A DNA stretch of 64,000 bases from an uncultured Bacteroidales bacterium. GTDB lineage: Bacteria > Bacteroidota > Bacteroidia > Bacteroidales > F082. Shown one piece after another: positions 26,504 through 34,562 of this stretch. Below the pieces are notes generated by a model. That model was not told the origin of the DNA and did not search any database. It saw nothing but the letters and a program-made list of their open reading frames with translations. The DNA lies in contig CALBNP010000063.1 in assembly GCA_937896505.1 (NCBI GenBank), positions 28,888 to 92,887 of the forward strand, read 5' to 3'. The translations under genes were made by a program, and so were the position numbers. Positions within the stretch are counted from its first letter, which is position 1, and every line of letters begins with the position of its first letter.

Positions 26504-27670
26504 ATGATTAAACCATCAGAAATTTCAAATTCAATACAAACGTCGTATACACGCCAGTTGTTTAATCTTGCCAAGGATTATAATGACGTGATTGACTTTA
26601 CGCTTGGTGATCCGGATGTTCAAACACATCAAGCGATTAAAGATGCTGCATGCCGTGCAATTCAGGATGGAAAGACGCGCTATTCGCAGAATGCAGGTTT
26701 GCTGGAATTAAGGCAGACAATTCATGATTATTATTTGCGAAAAGAAGGTCTGAATTATAATCCTGAGAATGAAATACAGGTTTCGGTAGGCGCTATGGAA
26801 GGACTTTATCTTGTTTTTTTGGCATTGCTCAATCCTGGCGATGAAGTTATTATTCCTGCACCGTATTATGTGAATTATACGCAGATGGTGCCGATGTGTC
26901 ATGGTGTACCAGTGATAGTTGATAATCCTGATGTAAATGATTTGTCATTTAGAATTCAAGATGTTGAAGATGCTATTAGTCCAAAGACAAAAGCTATTAT
27001 GCTAAATACTCCTTGTAATCCAACAGGAAAAATAATCCCTCAAGAAACACTTATGGGTGTTGCTGAATTGGCGATAAAACACAATCTAGTTGTGATTGCG
27101 GATGAGGTGTATAAATGTCTTGTGTATGACAAGCGAGAATGGAAGAGCATTGCATCATTTGACGGGATGCGAGAACGTACAATTATTATCAATTCCCTTA
27201 GTAAAGAATTTTGCATGACAGGATATCGTATCGGTTACGTCCTTGGTCCAAGCGAGATTATCGCTGCGATGACGAAGCTACAGGAAAATGTTGCTGCTTG
27301 TGCTCCATTACCTAGCCAGTATGCTGCAATAGAAGCCTTGAGTGGAAAAGAAGATTATTCAAAAGATATGGTGCGAACATTTACAGAAAGGAAAAACTGT
27401 ATAGCAAGTGGTATTCGAGCTATACCTGGTTTAGCTTGCTATGAGCCGGAAGCAACTTTTTATCTGATGGTTGATATTTCATCTACAGGGTTGAAATCAC
27501 TTGATTTTGCATTAGAATTGTTGAAATCACAACACGTTGCGGTCGTTCCTGGGCTGACATACGGAAAGAGTTGTGATAATTATGTTAGAATTGCATTCAC
27601 TAAAAATGTTGAAGAGATTCATGAAGGGGTGAGAAGGATTGGTGAGTTTATGAAAGGAATTATGAAATGA
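26504..27670 (+). CDS. Class I/II PLP aminotransferase (AspC-like)
   Basis: 388 residues. Fold-type I hallmarks: LGDPDVQTHQAIKDA, PYYVNYTQM, NTPCNPTGKI, VIADEVYKCLVYD, and NSLSKEFCMTGYRIGYV with the PLP lysine. It resembles aspartate/aromatic aminotransferases. In this module it may make an amino acid from a 2-keto acid, which the next enzyme could ligate. ATGA overlap with the ATP-grasp gene. Confidence 0.85.
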   Translation: MIKPSEISNSIQTSYTRQLFNLAKDYNDVIDFTLGDPDVQTHQAIKDAACRAIQDGKTRYSQNAGLLELRQTIHDYYLRKEGLNYNPENEIQVSVGAMEGLYLVFLALLNPGDEVIIPAPYYVNYTQMVPMCHGVPVIVDNPDVNDLSFRIQDVEDAISPKTKAIMLNTPCNPTGKIIPQETLMGVAELAIKHNLVVIADEVYKCLVYDKREWKSIASFDGMRERTIIINSLSKEFCMTGYRIGYVLGPSEIIAAMTKLQENVAACAPLPSQYAAIEALSGKEDYSKDMVRTFTERKNCIASGIRAIPGLACYEPEATFYLMVDISSTGLKSLDFALELLKSQHVAVVPGLTYGKSCDNYVRIAFTKNVEEIHEGVRRIGEFMKGIMK

Positions 27671-28881
27671 AAAAACTTTTGATGTTGGGCGGATCGCTCT
27701 ATCAGACATACGCTATAAAGGAAGCTAAACGCTTGGGCTATTATGTGATTACGGCTGATTATCTTCCAAGCAATCCTGGTCATAGATTTGCCGATGAATA
27801 TCATAATGTCAGCACCACAGACAAGGATGCCGTGCTCAAGTTGGCTGCTGAATTAAAAGTGGATGGGGTGGTGGCATATGCTTCCGACCCTGCGGCTCCA
27901 ACGGCAGCTTATGTTTGTGAAAGGCTTGGTCTTCCCACATCTCCCTATAAATCTGTTGAGATTTTGTCCAATAAGGATCTTTTCCGGAATTTTCTCCAGC
28001 AGAATGGCTTCAATTGTCCCAAGGCAATGGGGTTCGCGACTTATGAAGAAGCTTTGACACATATTGACGATTTCAAACTTCCGGTTATGGTGAAACCTGT
28101 AGATTCATCTGGCAGTAAAGGCATCAATAAGATGACGGATAAAAGCCAGTTGAAAGATTTCGTAGAAGAGGCTCTGAGTTATTCCAGAGGGAAGCGATTC
28201 ATAATAGAAGAATTCATCGTCAAGAAAGGACATCAGATCTCGGGCGATGCATTTTCCGTTGACGGAAAATTGGTTTTTCATTGCCTAGGCAACGAGTTCT
28301 ACGACCCGAATTGCGATAAGGATTTTGCGCCTCTTGGTGAGTGCTGGCCGTTTCAGATGGATCATAAATACATCGAAGACTTGGAACGGCAACTTCAATG
28401 GCTAATGACTCTTTTAAATATGAAGAGTAATGCATACAATGTTGAAGCTATTGTAGGAGAGGATGATAAAGTATATCTTCTTGAACTTGGAGCCCGTTCT
28501 GGTGGCTCGCTGATACCTCAGGTTACGGAATGTGCCACTGGCATTAATATGGTTACTTGGGTTATTCAGGCTGCTGCGGGAGACCCGATTGACTTGACAC
28601 CGCTTCGAGGAAGAATCGAAATGCCTATCAAAGGTTATTGGAGCAACTATATGGTTCATTCCAATGTTACGGGTATATTTCAAAGTATTAGTTTTGATTT
28701 GGATTTTAAAAAGAATCATCTTGTTGATTTTGTCAATGACCTTCACATCGGGGATAAGGTTCACAGATTTCGCGATGCTCAGGATTGTATAGGTGAATTC
28801 ATTCTCCATTACGAATCCATGGAGCAGATGTTTGAGGTGATTAAGAATATTGAAAACTATATTGAAGTTAAAGTGAGATGA
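27667..28881 (+). CDS. ATP-grasp ligase (second of two)
   Basis: 404 residues. LLMLGGSLYQTYAIKEAKRLGYYVITADY start; ATP-grasp motifs LPVMVKPVDSSGSKGI, FIIEEFIVKKGHQISGDAF and VYLLELGARSGGSLIP. Joins a carboxylate to an amine at the cost of ATP. Its position after an aldolase, a kinase and an aminotransferase suggests that it attaches a module-made amino acid to a sugar or another acid. Its stop overlaps the ATG of a truncated gene (28878). Confidence 0.8.
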   Translation: MKKLLMLGGSLYQTYAIKEAKRLGYYVITADYLPSNPGHRFADEYHNVSTTDKDAVLKLAAELKVDGVVAYASDPAAPTAAYVCERLGLPTSPYKSVEILSNKDLFRNFLQQNGFNCPKAMGFATYEEALTHIDDFKLPVMVKPVDSSGSKGINKMTDKSQLKDFVEEALSYSRGKRFIIEEFIVKKGHQISGDAFSVDGKLVFHCLGNEFYDPNCDKDFAPLGECWPFQMDHKYIEDLERQLQWLMTLLNMKSNAYNVEAIVGEDDKVYLLELGARSGGSLIPQVTECATGINMVTWVIQAAAGDPIDLTPLRGRIEMPIKGYWSNYMVHSNVTGIFQSISFDLDFKKNHLVDFVNDLHIGDKVHRFRDAQDCIGEFILHYESMEQMFEVIKNIENYIEVKVR

Positions 28882-28982
28882 AGAATGCAATAGGCGGATA
28901 TTTCGAACTTGAGCTTCGCAAGGGAGCGCATTACCACAAGGATGCTTTGAGGTTGAATACGGCTCGGAATTGTTTCGAGTAA
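28878..28982 (+). pseudogene. Truncated gene start, left duplicate beside AlbA_2 copy 3
   Basis: 34 codons beginning at an ATGA overlap with the ATP-grasp gene: MKNAIGGYFELELRKG ... NTARNCFE, then TAA. The sequence looks like the N-terminus of a DegT-like aminotransferase group I remember as beginning IGGYFELEL...HYHKDAL. About 77 percent identical to 30493-30594 (79 of 102 by eye), with both copies diverging right after NCFE. Confidence 0.8.
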
Positions 28983-28990
28983 GTTGAAAA

Positions 28991-30493
28991 ATGGATAAAA
29001 GTGATTGTGAAATGATGGAGAGAAACGCTGTCCATAATTTAGTTTACGCTGTTGAAAGTCAGACTTTCGACCGCAAAAGCATTAAAATTGCGGCGAAGGA
29101 TTTGGCGGTCATTGTCGTGGCTTTTGCCAATGCGGACGGTGGAACAATCGCTATTGGAATTGCAGATGATGGCGAATTGGAAGGAATTGACAGGCATCAG
29201 GAGCATGTGAATGAGTTGCTGCGCGTTCCGTTCGATTTTTGTCAGCCCACCGTCAAAGTATCGGTGGAAAAGTTGCCGTTTTTCCATGACAATGGAGAGT
29301 CGGATCACATTCTTCTGATGAATGTGCAGCAGAGCCGGAAAGTTCACGCGAACCAAAAAGACGAGGTGTTTTACCGTGTTGGCGACAAGTCCAAGAAATT
29401 GACGTTTGACGAGCGCTTGCAGTTGCTTTATGATAAAGGGGAAATGGTTTATGAAAGCAAATCCGTTTTTGGAGCTTCCATTGATGACCTTGACTTGCAA
29501 CTTGTTCAATCGTATTGCGATTTGATTGGTTACACCAAGTCGCCCTTGGAGTACTTGGAACAGAACGACAAACTGATTGTCAAGGAAGGGAATGGGTACA
29601 AGATAAGTTCCGCTGCCATTCTGCTGTTTGGCAGGAAACCGCAGGATTTCTTTCCTCGTGCGCAAGTGCGTTTCATAAAATATCAGGGGACCGAAGCTTT
29701 GACGGGTGCCCAGATGAATGTGATGAAAGACGTCGTTTTTGACGGAACCATCCTTGACATGGTGAATAAAAGCATTGCCTTTGTCGGAACGCAGATACGC
29801 GAGCATACTTATTTAGGCAAAGATGCGCGCTTCGTTACCAAGGCTGAATATCCCGAGTTTGTCTGGAAAGAATTGATTATAAATGCGATAACGCATCGCG
29901 ATTATAGCATTTTAGGGACAGACATCCAGGTTAAGATGTTTGACGACCGCATTTCTGTGGAGAGTCCAGGCAATTTGCCGAGTATCGTGCGTTTGGACAA
30001 TATGAGATATGTGCATTTCTCACGCAATCCCATCATTGCCAAGTTTTTGAAAGTGCATAAATTTGTCCGCGAGTTCGGCGAAGGTGTGGACAGGATGTAC
30101 CGTGAATTGCAGGAGGCTGGCAATCCCTCTCCAAAGTATGAGCAGATTGCTTTTATGATTGTCGGAACAGCATATACCTCAATGTCTGTACATTCTGATG
30201 AAACGGAGCATGAATCTTCGAATGTTACGGATAAGAAACAGAAAGATGAAAGTTCGGAGAAAAGTTCGGAGAAAAGTTCGGAGAAAAGTTCGGAGAAAAG
30301 TTCGGAGAAAGTGTTGTGGTTGATGAAGGAAAACCCCGAAATAGCAATACAGGAACTTGCTGGAAAACTTTCCATAACCACTCGCGGAGTTGAGAAGATA
30401 ATCGCCAAGTTGAAGTCTCAAGGTCTGATTACCCGAATAGGACCGGATAAGGGAGGACGCTGGCAGGTTAACGAGATAGAGAAAGGAAAATAA
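28991..30493 (+). CDS. AlbA_2 / GHKL ATPase / winged-helix protein, copy 3
   Basis: 500 residues. AlbA_2 domain at ~15-130 (FANADGGTIAIGIADDG); the usual acidic residue of the EFK motif is replaced (TFDRKS). GHKL-like part with N-box WKELIINAITHRDY (~292-305), ISVESPG and REFGEGVDRM. Residues 421-440 are five SSEK units from a 12-bp repeat. The winged helix (~445-495) ends TRIGPDKGGRWQVN, nearly the same as copy 1. The start at 28991 has a weak leader; ATGs at codons 8 and 9 are alternatives. The stop TAA overlaps the ATG of the right-hand gene fragment. Confidence 0.8.
   Translation: MDKSDCEMMERNAVHNLVYAVESQTFDRKSIKIAAKDLAVIVVAFANADGGTIAIGIADDGELEGIDRHQEHVNELLRVPFDFCQPTVKVSVEKLPFFHDNGESDHILLMNVQQSRKVHANQKDEVFYRVGDKSKKLTFDERLQLLYDKGEMVYESKSVFGASIDDLDLQLVQSYCDLIGYTKSPLEYLEQNDKLIVKEGNGYKISSAAILLFGRKPQDFFPRAQVRFIKYQGTEALTGAQMNVMKDVVFDGTILDMVNKSIAFVGTQIREHTYLGKDARFVTKAEYPEFVWKELIINAITHRDYSILGTDIQVKMFDDRISVESPGNLPSIVRLDNMRYVHFSRNPIIAKFLKVHKFVREFGEGVDRMYRELQEAGNPSPKYEQIAFMIVGTAYTSMSVHSDETEHESSNVTDKKQKDESSEKSSEKSSEKSSEKSSEKVLWLMKENPEIAIQELAGKLSITTRGVEKIIAKLKSQGLITRIGPDKGGRWQVNEIEKGK
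30251..30310 (+). repeat. 12-bp tandem repeat in the AlbA_2 linker (copy 3)
   Basis: Five perfect units of AGTTCGGAGAAA, coding SSEK five times in frame. Confidence 0.95.
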
Positions 30494-30624
30494 TGGATAA
30501 GGCAATAGGTGGATATTTCGGCTTAGAACTTCGCCATGGCGAACATTATCACAAGGATGCCATCCGGCTGAACACGGCACGGAATTGTTTTGAGTTCGTT
30601 TTTTTCAAAACTAACATAATATAA
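30493..30624 (+). pseudogene. Truncated gene start, right duplicate beside AlbA_2 copy 3
   Basis: MDKAIGGYFGLELRHG ... NTARNCFE, then nine unrelated codons (FVFFKTNII) to TAA. Same reading as the left fragment at 28878 and ending at the same conserved point. Starts by TAATG overlap with the AlbA_2 gene. The rest of the ancestral gene is absent. Confidence 0.8.
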
Positions 30625-30635
30625 TAACGGAATAA

Positions 30636-31082
30636 ATGAAAATTCAGATAGATACACATTTGACACAAAAAGAAGTTTTCACATTACTTCTGCGTTTTGA
30701 TGAGGTATTCATTGAGCCCTTGCACGAGAGTGTTGATTTTGCTGATTATAGTAGTAAGTTAAGCCAATTAGCTCATTTCGTTTTGGTGCATGATCAAGAT
30801 GTATTGATTGGATTTATTGCTTATTATTTGAATGATGAAGGTGAGTTTGCTTACATTTCGTTGACTGCAATTCTTCCCGAGTGGCAACACAAAGGTATCG
30901 GGCATTTGATGTTCACAAGCTTGTATGATTATATTGGGGGGAAGTATTCTTTTTTGAATTTGGAAGTTTTGAAAACCAATATAAATGCGAGAGGTTTTTA
31001 TAAGAAAGAAGGTTTTATTATGAGTGAAGATCGCAACGAAAAATTGCTGATGTCAAAAAAACTCATGGACGGAATTGAGTGA
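30636..31082 (+). CDS. GNAT-family N-acetyltransferase
   Basis: 148 residues. GNAT fold with the acetyl-CoA loop ILPEWQHKGIGHLM (Q/R-x-x-G-x-G/A variant QHKGIG) and the C-terminal NINARGFYKKEGF. Could acetylate an amino sugar in this locus, since it sits directly before a GT2 gene, but the substrate cannot be told. Confidence 0.8.
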   Translation: MKIQIDTHLTQKEVFTLLLRFDEVFIEPLHESVDFADYSSKLSQLAHFVLVHDQDVLIGFIAYYLNDEGEFAYISLTAILPEWQHKGIGHLMFTSLYDYIGGKYSFLNLEVLKTNINARGFYKKEGFIMSEDRNEKLLMSKKLMDGIE

Positions 31083-31192
31083 TTATACTGCAATATTCCA
31101 AAACCCTTTGGTGCAGCGAATTGCTTGTAATCTTGTTGATTACGAGTGGTATTTGTGTAAAATGATTTGTTTTGACAATAAATGAATGAGAA

Positions 31193-32140
31193 ATGTCAGA
31201 TTGCTTGGTAAGTATTAGTTGTTTTACATACAATCATGAGCCATACATACGCGAATGTCTGGATGGCTTCGTGATGCAGCAGACGAATTTCCGTTTTGAG
31301 GCAATCGTTCATGACGATGCATCAACGGATGGAACAGCCGATATTATCCGCGAATATGCGGAGAAGTATCCAGACATAATTAAGCCTATATTTGAAACGG
31401 AAAATCAGTATTCCAAACATGATGGCTCTTTGGAAAGGATAATGAATGAGGCATGCACCGGAAAATACATCGCCCTTTGCGAAGGCGACGACTACTGGAC
31501 GGATCCGTTGAAGTTGCAGAAGCAGGTAGATATTCTGGAAAAAGATGAAACATTGATGGCTTGTGTTACAAATTGTTCAGTGGTGAATGATAAAGGTAAA
31601 ACAATAAAAGAAATAAGAGGTGGAGTGGTAAAAGATGATATTGAGGGGAGATATGATTTAAGAGATTTTTTTAATAACAGCCATCTATATCCGACATTGA
31701 GTGCCGTTTACCGTAATTCACATCGTGAAGAAGTTCGAGAGAAGACCGAAATAATGTTGAACCCCTATTTCGGTGATTGGACTTTGTGGGTCGCTTTGCA
31801 TTGTTTTGGGGATTTTTATTTCCTGAATGAGGTTACTTGTGCATACAGAATAAATCCAACATCTTTAACACATACTGACACAATACAGAGAAAAATAGGT
31901 TCGGCAAAAGAATATTTTAGACTCTTTCCTGCGGTAGCCTCGGTATTACCGGATGGTTATGAAGACGTACAAAAAGACTTGAGGGATAATACGGCTTGGA
32001 TATGGTGGGATTTGGGACATGCTTATTTCAAGGCACATAAATATTCCAAAGCATTATGGTGTTTGTTTAGGTGTGGACTGAAGAATCCATCTTATATGCT
32101 TAAGTCAATGATGTCAGCAATCTCATCCCGAACTGCTTGA
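31193..32140 (+). CDS. GT2 family glycosyltransferase
   Basis: 315 residues. GT-A domain: VSISCFTYNHEPYIRECLDGF, HDDASTDGT, and CEGDDYWTDPLKLQKQ (DxD-like EGDD). The C-terminal part (~200-315) is helical and typical of the rhamnosyltransferase-like GT2 group of Bacteroidota glycan loci. Cytosolic, using an NDP-sugar. Last gene before a 360-base gap. Confidence 0.85.
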   Translation: MSDCLVSISCFTYNHEPYIRECLDGFVMQQTNFRFEAIVHDDASTDGTADIIREYAEKYPDIIKPIFETENQYSKHDGSLERIMNEACTGKYIALCEGDDYWTDPLKLQKQVDILEKDETLMACVTNCSVVNDKGKTIKEIRGGVVKDDIEGRYDLRDFFNNSHLYPTLSAVYRNSHREEVREKTEIMLNPYFGDWTLWVALHCFGDFYFLNEVTCAYRINPTSLTHTDTIQRKIGSAKEYFRLFPAVASVLPDGYEDVQKDLRDNTAWIWWDLGHAYFKAHKYSKALWCLFRCGLKNPSYMLKSMMSAISSRTA

Positions 32141-32149
32141 GTTGAGTTT

Positions 32150-32170
32150 GATGGAATCTTCGGATTCATC
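32150..32170 (+). terminator. UUCG-capped hairpin after the GT2 gene
   Basis: GATGGAATC-TTCG-GATTCATC forms an 8-bp stem with one bulged G and a stable UUCG loop, starting 10 bases after the stop codon. A T run follows only at 32184-32190, so intrinsic termination is possible but not textbook. Confidence 0.4.
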
Positions 32171-32173
32171 GCA

Positions 32174-32213
32174 CTTCATTGGTGTTTTTTTCTGACGCTT
32201 TTTGATAGGATGA
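32174..32213 (+). repeat. Dispersed repeat, copy 2
   Basis: Begins CTTCATTGGTG and ends GATAGGATGA; similar to 14231-14272. Contains T runs and could be part of a termination signal or an old cassette boundary. Confidence 0.5.
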
Positions 32214-32343
32214 TGTTTTTGAATTGTGACTAAATGTTTCAAAATGTAGGGCTCGTTGGAAAGGTCTGAAAAGTGAAATAATACAATATATAAGAAAAAT
32301 ATAAGACCTGGGTATAAATGTGTTGGCTTGACTAAGTTATTCG

Positions 32344-32363
32344 AATGACTTGCCCAAGTCATT
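32344..32363 (+). promoter_or_regulatory. Perfect 8-bp hairpin
   Basis: AATGACTT, loop GCCC, AAGTCATT. No T tract follows. It lies 138 bases before wzt; might be a protein-binding palindrome or leader structure. Confidence 0.35.
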
Positions 32364-32500
32364 TAGAAATGATATGGTTGTAAAATGACGAATACTAGAT
32401 GAAAAATAAAATCCGACTACCATGGAAAACTATGAGTAAGTCGAGGCAGTGAAATAATTATATTTTGTTTAATTAATTGAATGATAAAGTGTTGTAAAAT

Positions 32501-33778
32501 ATGTCCACGGCAATAGAATTTGAAAACATATCAAAGCAATACCGCTTGGGATTGGTGAGCACCAAGACCTTGAGTCACGACATCCGTCGTTTTTGGATTA
32601 CCAATGTGTTGGGCAAGGAAGACCCGTATCTGAAGATTGGCGAGACCAACGACCGTTCTACCAAAGGCAGTTCGGAATACGTTTGGGCCTTGCGCGATAT
32701 CAACTTCAAGGTAGAGCAGGGCGATGTGGTTGGCATCATCGGCAAGAATGGTGCAGGGAAAAGCACTCTGCTGAAGCTCCTATCTAAGGTGACGGGCCCA
32801 ACAACGGGCGTTATCCGTGCCAAGGGACGTATCGGCTCGCTGCTTGAGGTCGGGACAGGTTTCCACCAAGAGATGACTGGCCGTGAGAATATCTATCTGA
32901 ATGGAGCCATCCTTGGTATGACGAAAGCGGAGATTACCAAGAAGTTGGACGAAATCATCGACTTTTCGGGTTGTGAACGTTACATCGATACACCTGTCAA
33001 GCGTTATTCGTCGGGCATGATGGTGCGTCTCGGCTTCGCTGTGGCAGCGCATCTCGACCCAGAGATTCTTGTCGTGGATGAGGTGTTGGCTGTTGGCGAT
33101 GCCGAGTTCCAGAAGAAGGCCATCGGCAAGATGCAGGACGTGAGCAAGGGCGAGGGAAGGACGGTGCTTTTCGTGAGCCATAATATGACTTCAGTAAAAA
33201 GCTTGTGCCATAATGGAATCATCCTTCAAAATGGAATTATCATTGACAGTGGCCCAATCGAAGGAATTGTCGGACATTATCTTCGTGGCGGAAACGATGT
33301 TGACAATCATAAGATTTGGGAAAATCCACAAATCAAGAAAAATGGATTTGAGCTATTGGAAATAGGTGTTAGAAGAACCGACCATGATTGGAAAGATGTG
33401 ATTTCGATGGATAACGAAATTGAAATCGTGACAAAATTCAAGCTGACGCAAGCCTACAAACAACTTCATCTTTGCTTCCATTTTAAAAATGACACGGGAG
33501 AAAAGATCTTTTCTTCAATGCCCAAACGAGCTGATTATAATTATGAACATGGTATTGGAGAATATGTTCAAACTTGCATTATTCCTGCAAGTTTCTTGAA
33601 TTCTGGTAATTTTTCTTTGGATTTATATGTAGTTGAGAATCGTTTTTATGCGTTCATAATTGAAAACGATATAGTTTCATTTGTGGTCTCTGAAAAATGT
33701 AACGAATTAGGAACTTATATGGGACGCGAACCAGGAAGCGTTACCCCTGACTTTAATGTGATAGAAAACAGATTATAA
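32501..33778 (+). CDS. wzt: Wzt-like ABC transporter ATPase with C-terminal glycan-recognition domain
   Basis: 425 residues. Walker A GKNGAGKST (81-89), signature YSSGM (169-173), Walker B ILVVDE (189-194) and the H-loop VSHN. Residues ~270-425 form an extra beta-rich domain like the Wzt carbohydrate-binding domain, which in E. coli O9a recognises the finished glycan end. Powers the Wzm-like permeases at 9877-11570. The 21-kb separation from them is unusual; many other genes appear to have been inserted between. Confidence 0.9.
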   Translation: MSTAIEFENISKQYRLGLVSTKTLSHDIRRFWITNVLGKEDPYLKIGETNDRSTKGSSEYVWALRDINFKVEQGDVVGIIGKNGAGKSTLLKLLSKVTGPTTGVIRAKGRIGSLLEVGTGFHQEMTGRENIYLNGAILGMTKAEITKKLDEIIDFSGCERYIDTPVKRYSSGMMVRLGFAVAAHLDPEILVVDEVLAVGDAEFQKKAIGKMQDVSKGEGRTVLFVSHNMTSVKSLCHNGIILQNGIIIDSGPIEGIVGHYLRGGNDVDNHKIWENPQIKKNGFELLEIGVRRTDHDWKDVISMDNEIEIVTKFKLTQAYKQLHLCFHFKNDTGEKIFSSMPKRADYNYEHGIGEYVQTCIIPASFLNSGNFSLDLYVVENRFYAFIIENDIVSFVVSEKCNELGTYMGREPGSVTPDFNVIENRL

Positions 33779-33782
33779 TAAT

Positions 33783-34559
33783 ATGAAAGTAGTAATATTA
33801 GCCGGCGGATTTGGGTCGAGAATTTCGGAAGAGAGTATCTTCAAGCCTAAACCGATGATTGAAATCGGTGGTATGCCAATCTTGTGGCATATCATGAAGG
33901 AATATGCCTATTACGGATTTACTGAATTCGTAATTTGTGCTGGCTACAAACAGGAATATATTAAGCAATGGTTTGCCAACTATTTCTTGCAAATGAGTGA
34001 TGTGACTTTCGATTATTCGGATGGCCGAAACGACATGATTGTCCATGAAAATCATGCAGAGCCTTGGAAAGTCACTGTGGTGGATACAGGCTATAATACC
34101 ATGACTGGTGGTCGTATCAAGCGCATCCAATCGTACATCGGCAATGAACCTTTCTTCATGACTTACGGTGATGGCGTTTGCGATGTGGATATGAACAAGT
34201 TGTTTTCTTTCCATAAGTCGCACGGGAAAAAAGCAACGCTAACTGCAGTGAAAATCAAGCAAGAAAAAGGCGTTTTGAATATAGGTGGTGACAATGCAGT
34301 GAAATCGTTCCGTGAAAAGAATATGCTGGATGGCGCTCCTATCAATGCAGGATATATGGTGCTTGAGCCGAGTGTGTTTGACCTCATTGAAGGCGATCAA
34401 ACTGTATTTGAGAGAGAACCTTTAGAGACTTTGGTCGAACAAGGTGAATTGATGTCGTATGTCCATGAAGGTTTTTGGCAATGTATGGATAACATTCGCG
34501 AAAAACAAACTCTTGAAAAACTCCTTGCCGATGGTGTTGCACCTTGGAAAAAATGGTAA
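33783..34559 (+). CDS. rfbF: Glucose-1-phosphate cytidylyltransferase
   Basis: 258 residues. Nucleotidyltransferase start VVILAGGFGSRISEES with KPKPMIEIGGMPILWHIM; MTYGDGVCDVD, GAPINAGYMVLEP and EGFWQCMDN match RfbF/DdhA. Makes CDP-glucose from CTP and glucose-1-phosphate. Starts 4 bases after wzt and 3 bases before rfbG, its pathway partner. Confidence 0.94.
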   Translation: MKVVILAGGFGSRISEESIFKPKPMIEIGGMPILWHIMKEYAYYGFTEFVICAGYKQEYIKQWFANYFLQMSDVTFDYSDGRNDMIVHENHAEPWKVTVVDTGYNTMTGGRIKRIQSYIGNEPFFMTYGDGVCDVDMNKLFSFHKSHGKKATLTAVKIKQEKGVLNIGGDNAVKSFREKNMLDGAPINAGYMVLEPSVFDLIEGDQTVFEREPLETLVEQGELMSYVHEGFWQCMDNIREKQTLEKLLADGVAPWKKW

Positions 34560-34562
34560 AGA

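Larger units (their letters stand above)
28878..30594 (+). mobile_element. Proposed single-gene insertion (AlbA_2 copy 3 between duplicated gene starts)
   Basis: The AlbA_2 gene is bracketed by two 102-base copies of the same gene start (28878-28979 and 30493-30594). The right copy begins at the AlbA_2 stop codon (TAATG). Same layout as at 17711-19437 but using a gene start instead of a gene end. No recombinase is seen. Confidence 0.5.
32141..32500. other. 360-base intergenic region before wzt
   Basis: Contains a UUCG-capped hairpin (32150-32170), a dispersed repeat (32174-32213) and a perfect 8-bp hairpin (32344-32363). No convincing gene and no exact TAnnTTTG box were found. Confidence 0.6.

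Noticed and set aside
17711..30624. IS element or integrase-driven element around the AlbA_2 genes
   Set aside because: No transposase, integrase, terminal inverted repeats or short target duplications could be found; the flanking repeats are diverged pieces of neighbouring genes.
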